DNA of 64,000 nt from Globodera rostochiensis (GCA_018350325.1 JAEVLN010000006.1:3114693-3178692); one strand, 5' to 3'. Positions 36,648-50,092 are shown, counted from the stretch's first letter. Notes: generated by a model not told the origin, from the sequence alone. Numbers and translations: made by a program.

Positions 36648-38545
36648 ATGAAAAAAAATGCCATAAATCAACTGGAAGGTTCGTTTGCCAAATTCGAAAT
36701 GTTGCTTAGTTCACTGCAATCAAAAGAATTGTCAACGAAAATTATGGACGCAATTCGTACCATTGAGGGAATTTTGGATGAATATGGGTAAAAATATTTA
36801 TTAATTCTTATTTTGTATTTTAATATGTATAATAAATCGATTTGTGAGATAAATGAAACATTGAGAAAAAATTCTTTCAATTTATTTTTAAATTAAAAAA
36901 TATATTTAACAATCTTATTAATTTAATATATATTGTTTTTATTATTTGGTTTATTTTAGAATTGAGAAAACAGCAATCGCTTTCAATGGGGGCAAGGACA
37001 GCACACTTCTTCTCCATTTAGTCCGAATTTGTGTGACCAAAAAATTTGGACCAGACACTCAAATTAATGCATTCTTCATCAGAAGCGAAGACGAATTCAA
37101 AGATTTAATTCATTTTGTACACAAAATGGCTTTGATGTAAGTTTGACATAATTATTTATTAAAATTAAATATATTTAATTTGAAAGATTTAATTTTTTTT
37201 TAAATATTTCCGCCATTTTTATTTTAAATTATTAGCATTAATTTAAATTTTTCCATTTTCTTACAATAAATTTGATTTATTTTTAAACTTTCAGATACAA
37301 GTTGAACTTGATTGAACTGCCCGGCCAAATGAAGCATAGCCTTGCACAATACAAGGAACGGCAACCGCACATTGTTGCCGCGTTGATGGGCACACGTTCA
37401 ACAGATCCAATTGGCAAATATATGAGGAGCAAAATCCAATGGAGCGACCAGGGCTGGCCTCAATTTCTCCGAGTAATTTTTTATGGGTTCAGAAATTGAA
37501 ATTGGACTTTGAAAATTTGGACTTGGTTTTCAAGCTTAATTCATGGCCCCAGAAAATCCATGTTTGCTGGAACACCACTTCGTTACAATTGAAAAAGTCA
37601 TTTTGTTGCCTAAGTGACATTTAAACATATTATGCCTGGGGCAATTTGAAAACTTATAATTTCTTCAAGTTTCAAGCTTTGCCCACTGTTTGATAGTTTA
37701 TTGCCGCACAGTTCAGTGCCATAACTTTTTATTACAAGATGCCATACCTAGCTCTAAATGAGAAAATTATTTGGGGGAAAAACCAAGCGGTTCCATTCGT
37801 TTTTTAAAAAGTTCAATATGTAAAAGCTTTCAAAATCGGGAGTTTGCATAGTTTATTTAATAACTTTTTTATTTCTTTTTATAGACTTTAAAATTGCTGG
37901 CACTGAACTTATGTGTACTCTGGCTTCCAATTTCTTAAATTCATGGCCCCAAAAAATCCAATTTTATCTGCAACAACAATTAAGCCTAAGGGTATTTAAA
38001 CATAGTAATGCCTCGGGCAATTTGAAAAATTATAATTTGTTCACGTTTCAAGGTTTGCCCACTGTTTGATTGGAGCTATTGTGATGTGTGGAAAGGCATC
38101 CGGGGCTTGTCAATTTCTTACTGCAATCTCTACGACGAAGGGTACTCATCATTAGGGGAATGCTCAAAGACAACAAAGAATTCTGCTTTGATCATTGAAG
38201 GCTCCGAGCATCGGTGATTTTAATTTTGAAAAATATTTAAAATTTTCTATTTAATCGTTGCAATAATTTGGTGGGGTTATAGCATCCACTCTCAAATAAA
38301 AAAATTTGGGGGTATTTGTGCTCTTATCATGAATATGAAATTTTATTTCATGATACGAGCTCGAATTGATCTTTTTCTAAAAAAATCCCGATTGGGATCC
38401 ATGACCCGACTACCGAGATTGGTTAAACCGGTATTGGGATTTCAAAACAGATTCAACCTAAATTTGTTATTTTTTTTACAGATATAAGCCAGCCTCTTCG
38501 CTGAATGATGGAAATTTGGAGAGAGCAAATCGTGATCAGGAATAG
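36648..38545 (+). CDS. FAD synthase, PAPS-reductase-type domain only (FLAD1-like)
   Basis: Five exons with consistent phases (36648-36787, 36960-37136, 37295-37472, 38053-38213, 38482-38545) give 239 residues. The enzyme family adenylates FMN with ATP to make FAD. Visible motifs are the ATP-binding loop AFNGGKDSTLLLHL (exon 2), ALMGTRSTDPIG in exon 3, then WSDQGWPQFLR, and in exon 4 DWSYCDVWKGIR and YCNLYDEGYSSLG. The C-terminal YKPASSL matches the family. There is no molybdopterin-binding-like N-terminal half as in vertebrate FLAD1, so this is the single-domain form. Intron 3 contains an imperfect duplication that includes a decoy of the exon 4 start. Confidence 0.88.
37535..38072 (+). repeat. 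Imperfect tandem duplication in FAD synthase intron 3, including a decoy exon start
   Basis: Segments 37535-37695 and 37935-38072 share ATTCATGGCCCCA, TTTAAACATA, GGCAATTTGAAAA and TTTGCCCACTGTTTGAT. The second copy leads into the real exon 4; the first copy breaks after GAT|AG, so using its acceptor would end the frame. Confidence 0.65.
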
Positions 38546-39220
38546 GGCGAATGGATAATTTGTTTATTTTTATAAGTAGGGCCGAGATTTTTAGGATTTA
38601 ACCTTTTTTTTTTTTGCGGATAGGGGAGTTTGACGAGAGAAGCCCAGAAATAGCATTCATTTCGAAACATTTTTGAATTAGAGCGACTTTTTAGTCCTTA
38701 TAAATCCCCTTTTCGGGGTTTTTGAGAATAAATCCCTATTTCGCTATTTTTGCGTTTTTAGTCCCTATTTTGGCACTTTTCCCCAAAATTTGCTATATTT
38801 TAGGCATTTTCCGTAATTTTTCTTAAGGAAGGCAATTAAATACCCAAAAATACACCCCTAAAAAACATTAACTTGGACTAAAAATGCACCCCTAAAGATC
38901 TTTCCTTATTTATAAATATTGTAAAAAAAAGAATACAAATAAATGAAGCATAATAATTTTAATTTAAATCAAATATTTGCCTCAGGCAATCGACGCAACC
39001 TATAAGATTAAAGAAAGGGCAGGTCAAAGACAAATCAATGGAATGTGTGTAACTTTTTCCATCAGAATTTATGCATAGGTCCGTGCCGGGTCATAGATTT
39101 GGATGGCATTCTCCTTGTTATTAATTATTCCATAATAAAATATATTTAAATACTAACATTTTCAAATTGGATTGTTCAAGAAGAAAATTTCTCCAAATTC
39201 CCGACTAAACAGCTCCCAGT
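38546..39220. other. Repeat-containing intergenic region
   Basis: AGGGCCGAGATTTTTAGGATTTAACC and GCGACTTTTTAGT words (38578-38700) resemble sequence at 50120-50230. A patch of AAAATGCACCCCTAAA words resembles 7600-7680. No gene is supported. Confidence 0.45.
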
Positions 39221-42200
39221 TCTCGGCTCTCGAACAACCCAAATAGCAATTTAAAATAAAAAAGATTGGTTTAAAAATTTTTTTTGTATTTTTTGAATCA
39301 TTTTACTGTATTGTTCATGGCCTATTACTGTGGGTGGATTGGTGAGTGAGTGAATGGGTAAGGGCATTTTTCCGAAAGATGTGACCCTTTCTCATTCGTA
39401 CATAGCGTCCTTTTTATTCAAAGCAACGTTCTCTGCCAGGAGGTCATTTTTATAGGGAAGGAGAAGAGATGAATCGATGGATTGCATTTTTAATATTTTA
39501 GTTTAAAGAAGCTCAAAAATTTGCATACCATTCTTTCCTAATAAAATTTAATCTCTCTTTAGTTAAAAAAATCTATTTGTTTAAATTTGAATTAAATAAA
39601 TTAAATTTAAATTCTCAGAAATTCATAAAACACAAACACAAAATGGCACGGGAACTGTATTCGGATACGCTTGGAATAATTGAGCTTTGGTCCCGTGTCC
39701 GTTCACAACATTGCGCCACAACAAAAGCGTTCAGTCCGAAAGGTTCGATTTCCATTGTATGGTAAAATAAAAATATAATAAAGCAGAATAATTCATTTCT
39801 ATGTAATTTTAAATTACGATTTTTTGGGATTCAATTTGTTTTGTTTATAAGGGTCTTATACTTAATACATAATTTATTCAGCAATCCTCCAACATTTTGA
39901 TACGATGGAGCAAATGCAGCAAAAATGCCGCATAACAACACAAAACAATGGCCGTCTCTCAGAAATGAACGATCGACTTAAACGTCAAATAGGGTAAAGG
40001 CTAAATAAAAACAAATATTTACAAATAAATATTTAATGAAGCCTTTAGCTTAATAAAGGGGTAAAAGATTTTCTATTTTCCTTTTTTTTAAATACTTTGT
40101 GAAATGTCTATATGATTTTTTCGCCAATTCTGAATTTATTTTTGAAATGTTTAGCATTAGATCACAGAAGTTCTCGATCAAATCTCGATTGAGATTCTCG
40201 ATCGACGAATTTTTTACCGAAATCTTTGAGATTTTTTGAGCTTCTCGATCAAGTCCAGGTTTTAGTTGGAATTAGAATTTGTTTAAAACAATTTTTGTAA
40301 CAATTAAGTTTTATAGAAATTATGTAACGGAACTGGATGATAGCAAAACGACCATTCATCAACTTGTTTCTGATTTGGCGGCATCAAACGCAAAAAATGA
40401 GTGCTTACAAGCCGAACTTGAAGAACATCGACGCATTTTTGAACTGGCCAACGACGAGCTCAAGGTGTTATGCTTTGATCTGATCCTTCCGTGATCAAAA
40501 ATTTTGGGTTTTGATCAGTGTTATTTTCACTGATCCTTATATTGAGCTGAGATTATCCACATCTTTGATCAGAAGCGTACAATCAATCACATTTTAATAA
40601 TTTGATGATCAATGAGATATACCCGATCACAGGGGTTGAGTCAAAAAATAAATTGTTTTTAAATTTTAAGGTTAAAATTAATTCTAATTAAACTTGTTAG
40701 AAATTGGCAAAAACTGATCGGACCAGTTTTGGTGTACAAATTTTTTAAATTAAATTAATAAAAATAAAATTGATTTACAGAATGTGACCGTACGAAAATC
40801 GACGCTTCAAAGAGAAAGCGAGTGCTTTGTTATCGACAAAAGTGTGCAGGACGGGAACAATCGGCACAGAAATGGGTCTGTCTAGACTAGAGCACGGCCG
40901 ATCGAGATTCTTGATGACGAAATTTTACAGAGATCTTCAAGATTTTTCGAGATTCTCGATCAAAGAATTTTGCCGAGATTTTTTTAGTGATCTCGACCAA
41001 ATCTCGATCCTTTAATTTTTTTCTCGAGATTCTCGATCGAAATCTTGATCGGTCCTCAAGCTGGGTTCTGAATATGTGTCTCTGAATTGGATTAACGAAA
41101 ATTTTCACTCAAAAAAAAAATAAAAATGATTTAATGGAAAATTGGAAATTTAAGGGAAAAAGCTCGATCAAAGCGCCGTTCAAGCTCTCATCATCAGTTT
41201 TTATCCGGCAAACGGTCCAAGCTGGCATCTAACGACACAAAGCATGTAAGCCAGCTTGTTTAAATTGATTTTCATGTAAAATATTTTTTAGTGAAATTTA
41301 AATATAATAATTCACTGGAAATTATTTAAACCCAGTATCTCACTGGCTGAATTCTTAGTCAAAAAGCGCGGCCAACAAACGCGATTTGCTTCAAATTACA
41401 ATATTAAACAATAATTTTTTCGATTGATTACTGTCATACACCGTTGACTACGGTCATCTCCAGCAATTTGTCTCCGGTCCGTGACGATGAGAATGACGAG
41501 CCCGCCCGGTTCGCGCGGCAACCCGCTGCACTTGCAGGTCGCGTGCATTTTTGCAGTGTACCGTCGTCACCTACTCCCATGAAAATATTTTTAAAAAAAA
41601 TTGGGTTTATTCATTAATATTATAATGTTGTAAGTCAGGCATGAGGGTAAATGTTTTTGTGGTACTTTTCGGTTATGATTGCCCCGTTCATAATAAATAC
41701 CGTTCAGGATGCGGGAGTTTTTTACTCACTGATTACGATAGGGCATTTTTATCATGTGACATTATCTTGTTACGATTTGAACTTTTTGATTTTCAAAAAA
41801 TTTTATAAATTAAAATCCGTGTCTCGGTGAGTTTAAGATTATTTAGAGATTTTAGATGATGCGCATTTGCCGTTTTCAATCGCATTTTGCGGCACTAAAA
41901 CCAGTCCTCACATTGGTTCCACAGTTTTGTCTTGCCGTGAGGAAACGCCAAAAAACGCCATATACGGTATTCGAATTTTTGATTGATCAGATCACCACCG
42001 ATCAAATCACCCAATGAAACCTTATTTGACGTCTCCACAAATGCCAATTTTGTATAAATTCCGATTTTTAATTTTTACAGGTCGCACTGCGCGCACCGCT
42101 TGTGCCAGCGGCAGTCGCTTGCCGCTCCGTTTGGCACGTCGTCGTGCCGATGCTGGTCGACCTGCGGCACCTCCGCCGCCCTCATTGCCCGTCATGCGAC

Positions 42201-44656
42201 GTCGTCGTTCCATCTCGGAGCCAAGCTTGCGCGCCAGCAAGATACCAGCCGTTGCTGTTGCTGATGCGAAGCAGGTCAATTTGGGGATTGATCATTCTTT
42301 GCGGTGCATTGTTAACAGTGTTTTTGCTGGCCATGTATATTTTTTATTGTTCAACAAATGAAAAATCTGATTAACGCTGAGATCTGATTAAGACAAAACA
42401 TTCCAACAAATTGTACCAGTCAGGGATGTAATTGGATGCCGGATTCCGGACATTTTTTTGGGAGCCGGGATTCCGGATGCCACTTTTTGACTTTTTTTTT
42501 GGCATTCGGTTACATCCCTGGAACCAATCTATAGGCCATGAATAAATGAATCAATTAAAATCGTTGTGTTAGTATCTGCATCCATAAAAGAATTCCCTCT
42601 ACCTCGTAATGATTTAAACAAAATAAGAATAGGTTATTCTCCCCATCAATTAGTTTTAATTTTTGAATTTTAAAATTGAATTAATTAAAATCATAAACCT
42701 GTTTAGATCAACACTCCAACCTTCCGTCGTTGTAACGGATCCAGGACTCCACAATCGAGTGGTCGAAAGTAAATTTATTGTTTCTCTTTTTTCAAAACCT
42801 TCATTAACCAAATTTATTTTATTTTGGTGTTATCTTTCAAAATGTTAAGATCCTCGAATGTTAACTTATGCACTTTTTACATATTTTTTTTAGATTACCC
42901 GGTTTTGGGGTCGGATGGACTCGCGGTCGGCCAATCCACAGTTGTGATCATCAATTTGCGGAGGAGCATGCGCTCGGAAAATTTTTGCAAAACTGTAAAA
43001 TGTGTGAAAATCGGCTTGGCCTTAGCTACTATAAATGCAAAGGTGGGTTCATACAATTTTTTTTGTTAAAATTTAACTAACCATGAACCATCTTGATTTC
43101 TTAATCATTATTTATATGGATTTAATTCTTTTCAATTATCAAAAAGTATAGTAGGTCACTGATTTAATGGCTTGATCAGGAGACTGATCATGTTTTTCTG
43201 ATCCAGTCATGAAAACACCAAAATCATATTCTCCACTAATCAGCATTTGATTGAAATCCTAAATTTTGTTGAATTTCCGTTTTTGGAACTAAACAGTATT
43301 CTTTTAACCAAACCAGGATTTCATACAGTATGCTTGCAAGTTTTCCACTGTATTCAGACTGCAAATTGTGTGTGCATTTCAACTGCCACTTTCTGGCTCC
43401 ATTGCCTTGCGTACCGTTTGTTGTGCCGTCTGCGACCACAAAAGTTGACGGTAGGACTGCTAATAAATTAAATCAGTGACTAAGCTAAGAATAAAAAACA
43501 ACTAAGTTTATATGTGTTTAGCTTTTTTATTGTTTAATTTAGTCGATATAGAAAAATTAAATATATTTTAAATCAACATTTTACTCAAAAAGGTTTTGCA
43601 CAAAAATTTCGTCTTGCGGATTATTGCCATCCAACAATTCCGAAGGTGCCCGCACAGTTGATTCGTTGTGTGTACGCTATTGAATCTGATCAGAACAACG
43701 GTGTGGAGGTGTATGAGCATATGGAACGAGCTTGGTAATATACAACAAAAATTTTTTCAAACATTTGATATTTTTGTAAAAAAGAAAAAAAATTATTAAA
43801 CAAATTATATTTATATTTGCTTTGTTTGAACAAAACTGATTTCATAACAATCAAAATTCATTGAGGTTCGACCCAAGCATTTTGGCGTTGTTTGATGATT
43901 TTGAAAAGGCACGCGCGGCTACCGTCCTCACTGGTCTCCGTGCTTATACTCTTGCCGGCTTTATTAAATCATTTTTACAAGGGTTGAAGGTGCCCCGTTT
44001 ATTTAAATAAATAAATATTTTACATTAATTCGAATTAAAACATTTAAATTAAATTTAAAAAACACAAAAATTTACTTTTCAGGAGCCTTTGATTCCAATT
44101 TCTTCGTACAACGAATTTCTGCTGGCCGCTCAGCTGAAAGACGATGACCTTTTGCGCAAAGCCATTGACGACCTTTTTCCGTTGCCAAACCGGGACACAT
44201 TAGCCTACTTATGCTTACATTGGCAACAGATGATCAAATGCTCTCAGCAAGCGGAATATGCCAATGTCAATCAATCGGATCAAGATATTGTAGGACTTTT
44301 ATGGTTTATTGAATTCTTATCAAGTCCGGTTGTGATCTGATTTGGGTGATCATTAGAACCCGGTTTTTTGAAAATTCGGGTCAGGGAGTCCTGGAAAATC
44401 CTGTCTGTCCAGAGTCCGGTCCTGTCCAGGCTCTAGTGATCATATCATTTGATCATGAAATCAGGTCATGCCCATGAATCAAATCGTCTGAAATATTTTT
44501 ACTTTTGAGAATAATTTCTCAACAAATAAATATTTTTCGATCCGGCGACTTGCCTGCTCATTGGCACCGACGGTGTGCAGCGCAATGGCGAAGCACGACG
44601 ATTTACCGTCTAAACAACATGAGCAAATTGTCATCATGGAGCAGCTGCTGAACTTT
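39221..44656 (+). repeat. Direct tandem duplication, first unit (5,436 bp)
   Basis: Every landmark in this unit recurs exactly 5,436 bases later, without visible substitutions or indels. The unit begins TCTCGGCTCTCGAAC and runs into the penultimate RacGAP coding exon. At the junction with the second unit only one base (T) is shared by the two break ends. Confidence 0.95.
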
Positions 44657-44695
44657 TCTCGGCTCTCGAACAACCCAAATAGCAATTTAAAATAA
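39643..44695 (+). pseudogene. CYK-4/RacGAP1-like gene, 3'-truncated upstream copy
   Basis: All exons up to the one encoding EQIVIMEQLLNF match the complete copy at 45079-50744. The duplication junction then replaces the rest of the exon and the last exon. Reading on gives SRLSNNPNSNLK and a stop at 44695, so a product with an altered C-terminus is possible if transcribed; it has its own 5' end, including the trans-splice-like acceptor at 39617-39618. The coiled coil, C1 domain and most of the RhoGAP domain would be kept. It is classed as a broken copy because the conserved C-terminal part (SMLGPVTW...) is lost. An assembly artefact cannot be excluded, given the identity. Confidence 0.75.
42421..42520. 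mobile_element. hAT-like MITE in RacGAP intron (first copy)
   Basis: The ends are CAGGGATGTAA and TTACATCCCTG, with inner GGATGCC/GGCATTC words inverted. The flanks are GTACCAGT and GAACCAAT, an imperfect 8-bp target duplication. An identical element lies at 47857-47956 in the second unit, so insertion predates the duplication. Confidence 0.7.
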
Positions 44696-47600
44696 AAAAG
44701 ATTGGTTTAAAAATTTTTTTTGTATTTTTTGAATCATTTTACTGTATTGTTCATGGCCTATTACTGTGGGTGGATTGGTGAGTGAGTGAATGGGTAAGGG
44801 CATTTTTCCGAAAGATGTGACCCTTTCTCATTCGTACATAGCGTCCTTTTTATTCAAAGCAACGTTCTCTGCCAGGAGGTCATTTTTATAGGGAAGGAGA
44901 AGAGATGAATCGATGGATTGCATTTTTAATATTTTAGTTTAAAGAAGCTCAAAAATTTGCATACCATTCTTTCCTAATAAAATTTAATCTCTCTTTAGTT
45001 AAAAAAATCTATTTGTTTAAATTTGAATTAAATAAATTAAATTTAAATTCTCAGAAATTCATAAAACACAAACACAAAATGGCACGGGAACTGTATTCGG
45101 ATACGCTTGGAATAATTGAGCTTTGGTCCCGTGTCCGTTCACAACATTGCGCCACAACAAAAGCGTTCAGTCCGAAAGGTTCGATTTCCATTGTATGGTA
45201 AAATAAAAATATAATAAAGCAGAATAATTCATTTCTATGTAATTTTAAATTACGATTTTTTGGGATTCAATTTGTTTTGTTTATAAGGGTCTTATACTTA
45301 ATACATAATTTATTCAGCAATCCTCCAACATTTTGATACGATGGAGCAAATGCAGCAAAAATGCCGCATAACAACACAAAACAATGGCCGTCTCTCAGAA
45401 ATGAACGATCGACTTAAACGTCAAATAGGGTAAAGGCTAAATAAAAACAAATATTTACAAATAAATATTTAATGAAGCCTTTAGCTTAATAAAGGGGTAA
45501 AAGATTTTCTATTTTCCTTTTTTTTAAATACTTTGTGAAATGTCTATATGATTTTTTCGCCAATTCTGAATTTATTTTTGAAATGTTTAGCATTAGATCA
45601 CAGAAGTTCTCGATCAAATCTCGATTGAGATTCTCGATCGACGAATTTTTTACCGAAATCTTTGAGATTTTTTGAGCTTCTCGATCAAGTCCAGGTTTTA
45701 GTTGGAATTAGAATTTGTTTAAAACAATTTTTGTAACAATTAAGTTTTATAGAAATTATGTAACGGAACTGGATGATAGCAAAACGACCATTCATCAACT
45801 TGTTTCTGATTTGGCGGCATCAAACGCAAAAAATGAGTGCTTACAAGCCGAACTTGAAGAACATCGACGCATTTTTGAACTGGCCAACGACGAGCTCAAG
45901 GTGTTATGCTTTGATCTGATCCTTCCGTGATCAAAAATTTTGGGTTTTGATCAGTGTTATTTTCACTGATCCTTATATTGAGCTGAGATTATCCACATCT
46001 TTGATCAGAAGCGTACAATCAATCACATTTTAATAATTTGATGATCAATGAGATATACCCGATCACAGGGGTTGAGTCAAAAAATAAATTGTTTTTAAAT
46101 TTTAAGGTTAAAATTAATTCTAATTAAACTTGTTAGAAATTGGCAAAAACTGATCGGACCAGTTTTGGTGTACAAATTTTTTAAATTAAATTAATAAAAA
46201 TAAAATTGATTTACAGAATGTGACCGTACGAAAATCGACGCTTCAAAGAGAAAGCGAGTGCTTTGTTATCGACAAAAGTGTGCAGGACGGGAACAATCGG
46301 CACAGAAATGGGTCTGTCTAGACTAGAGCACGGCCGATCGAGATTCTTGATGACGAAATTTTACAGAGATCTTCAAGATTTTTCGAGATTCTCGATCAAA
46401 GAATTTTGCCGAGATTTTTTTAGTGATCTCGACCAAATCTCGATCCTTTAATTTTTTTCTCGAGATTCTCGATCGAAATCTTGATCGGTCCTCAAGCTGG
46501 GTTCTGAATATGTGTCTCTGAATTGGATTAACGAAAATTTTCACTCAAAAAAAAAATAAAAATGATTTAATGGAAAATTGGAAATTTAAGGGAAAAAGCT
46601 CGATCAAAGCGCCGTTCAAGCTCTCATCATCAGTTTTTATCCGGCAAACGGTCCAAGCTGGCATCTAACGACACAAAGCATGTAAGCCAGCTTGTTTAAA
46701 TTGATTTTCATGTAAAATATTTTTTAGTGAAATTTAAATATAATAATTCACTGGAAATTATTTAAACCCAGTATCTCACTGGCTGAATTCTTAGTCAAAA
46801 AGCGCGGCCAACAAACGCGATTTGCTTCAAATTACAATATTAAACAATAATTTTTTCGATTGATTACTGTCATACACCGTTGACTACGGTCATCTCCAGC
46901 AATTTGTCTCCGGTCCGTGACGATGAGAATGACGAGCCCGCCCGGTTCGCGCGGCAACCCGCTGCACTTGCAGGTCGCGTGCATTTTTGCAGTGTACCGT
47001 CGTCACCTACTCCCATGAAAATATTTTTAAAAAAAATTGGGTTTATTCATTAATATTATAATGTTGTAAGTCAGGCATGAGGGTAAATGTTTTTGTGGTA
47101 CTTTTCGGTTATGATTGCCCCGTTCATAATAAATACCGTTCAGGATGCGGGAGTTTTTTACTCACTGATTACGATAGGGCATTTTTATCATGTGACATTA
47201 TCTTGTTACGATTTGAACTTTTTGATTTTCAAAAAATTTTATAAATTAAAATCCGTGTCTCGGTGAGTTTAAGATTATTTAGAGATTTTAGATGATGCGC
47301 ATTTGCCGTTTTCAATCGCATTTTGCGGCACTAAAACCAGTCCTCACATTGGTTCCACAGTTTTGTCTTGCCGTGAGGAAACGCCAAAAAACGCCATATA
47401 CGGTATTCGAATTTTTGATTGATCAGATCACCACCGATCAAATCACCCAATGAAACCTTATTTGACGTCTCCACAAATGCCAATTTTGTATAAATTCCGA
47501 TTTTTAATTTTTACAGGTCGCACTGCGCGCACCGCTTGTGCCAGCGGCAGTCGCTTGCCGCTCCGTTTGGCACGTCGTCGTGCCGATGCTGGTCGACCTG

Positions 47601-50092
47601 CGGCACCTCCGCCGCCCTCATTGCCCGTCATGCGACGTCGTCGTTCCATCTCGGAGCCAAGCTTGCGCGCCAGCAAGATACCAGCCGTTGCTGTTGCTGA
47701 TGCGAAGCAGGTCAATTTGGGGATTGATCATTCTTTGCGGTGCATTGTTAACAGTGTTTTTGCTGGCCATGTATATTTTTTATTGTTCAACAAATGAAAA
47801 ATCTGATTAACGCTGAGATCTGATTAAGACAAAACATTCCAACAAATTGTACCAGTCAGGGATGTAATTGGATGCCGGATTCCGGACATTTTTTTGGGAG
47901 CCGGGATTCCGGATGCCACTTTTTGACTTTTTTTTTGGCATTCGGTTACATCCCTGGAACCAATCTATAGGCCATGAATAAATGAATCAATTAAAATCGT
48001 TGTGTTAGTATCTGCATCCATAAAAGAATTCCCTCTACCTCGTAATGATTTAAACAAAATAAGAATAGGTTATTCTCCCCATCAATTAGTTTTAATTTTT
48101 GAATTTTAAAATTGAATTAATTAAAATCATAAACCTGTTTAGATCAACACTCCAACCTTCCGTCGTTGTAACGGATCCAGGACTCCACAATCGAGTGGTC
48201 GAAAGTAAATTTATTGTTTCTCTTTTTTCAAAACCTTCATTAACCAAATTTATTTTATTTTGGTGTTATCTTTCAAAATGTTAAGATCCTCGAATGTTAA
48301 CTTATGCACTTTTTACATATTTTTTTTAGATTACCCGGTTTTGGGGTCGGATGGACTCGCGGTCGGCCAATCCACAGTTGTGATCATCAATTTGCGGAGG
48401 AGCATGCGCTCGGAAAATTTTTGCAAAACTGTAAAATGTGTGAAAATCGGCTTGGCCTTAGCTACTATAAATGCAAAGGTGGGTTCATACAATTTTTTTT
48501 GTTAAAATTTAACTAACCATGAACCATCTTGATTTCTTAATCATTATTTATATGGATTTAATTCTTTTCAATTATCAAAAAGTATAGTAGGTCACTGATT
48601 TAATGGCTTGATCAGGAGACTGATCATGTTTTTCTGATCCAGTCATGAAAACACCAAAATCATATTCTCCACTAATCAGCATTTGATTGAAATCCTAAAT
48701 TTTGTTGAATTTCCGTTTTTGGAACTAAACAGTATTCTTTTAACCAAACCAGGATTTCATACAGTATGCTTGCAAGTTTTCCACTGTATTCAGACTGCAA
48801 ATTGTGTGTGCATTTCAACTGCCACTTTCTGGCTCCATTGCCTTGCGTACCGTTTGTTGTGCCGTCTGCGACCACAAAAGTTGACGGTAGGACTGCTAAT
48901 AAATTAAATCAGTGACTAAGCTAAGAATAAAAAACAACTAAGTTTATATGTGTTTAGCTTTTTTATTGTTTAATTTAGTCGATATAGAAAAATTAAATAT
49001 ATTTTAAATCAACATTTTACTCAAAAAGGTTTTGCACAAAAATTTCGTCTTGCGGATTATTGCCATCCAACAATTCCGAAGGTGCCCGCACAGTTGATTC
49101 GTTGTGTGTACGCTATTGAATCTGATCAGAACAACGGTGTGGAGGTGTATGAGCATATGGAACGAGCTTGGTAATATACAACAAAAATTTTTTCAAACAT
49201 TTGATATTTTTGTAAAAAAGAAAAAAAATTATTAAACAAATTATATTTATATTTGCTTTGTTTGAACAAAACTGATTTCATAACAATCAAAATTCATTGA
49301 GGTTCGACCCAAGCATTTTGGCGTTGTTTGATGATTTTGAAAAGGCACGCGCGGCTACCGTCCTCACTGGTCTCCGTGCTTATACTCTTGCCGGCTTTAT
49401 TAAATCATTTTTACAAGGGTTGAAGGTGCCCCGTTTATTTAAATAAATAAATATTTTACATTAATTCGAATTAAAACATTTAAATTAAATTTAAAAAACA
49501 CAAAAATTTACTTTTCAGGAGCCTTTGATTCCAATTTCTTCGTACAACGAATTTCTGCTGGCCGCTCAGCTGAAAGACGATGACCTTTTGCGCAAAGCCA
49601 TTGACGACCTTTTTCCGTTGCCAAACCGGGACACATTAGCCTACTTATGCTTACATTGGCAACAGATGATCAAATGCTCTCAGCAAGCGGAATATGCCAA
49701 TGTCAATCAATCGGATCAAGATATTGTAGGACTTTTATGGTTTATTGAATTCTTATCAAGTCCGGTTGTGATCTGATTTGGGTGATCATTAGAACCCGGT
49801 TTTTTGAAAATTCGGGTCAGGGAGTCCTGGAAAATCCTGTCTGTCCAGAGTCCGGTCCTGTCCAGGCTCTAGTGATCATATCATTTGATCATGAAATCAG
49901 GTCATGCCCATGAATCAAATCGTCTGAAATATTTTTACTTTTGAGAATAATTTCTCAACAAATAAATATTTTTCGATCCGGCGACTTGCCTGCTCATTGG
50001 CACCGACGGTGTGCAGCGCAATGGCGAAGCACGACGATTTACCGTCTAAACAACATGAGCAAATTGTCATCATGGAGCAGCTGCTGAACTTT
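44657..50092 (+). repeat. Direct tandem duplication, second unit (5,436 bp)
   Basis: It is identical by eye to 39221-44656 in length and in all reading frames. It ends at 50092 inside a RacGAP exon, where sequence continues normally (GGCAAT|gtaaaa) to the last exon. Confidence 0.95.

Noticed and set aside
42014..42374. Alternative frames in the arginine/proline-rich RacGAP exon (also at 47450-47810)
   Set aside because: Only the frame starting after the acceptor (GRTARTACASG...) links in phase to both neighbouring exons; the overlapping plus- and minus-strand frames are shadows.
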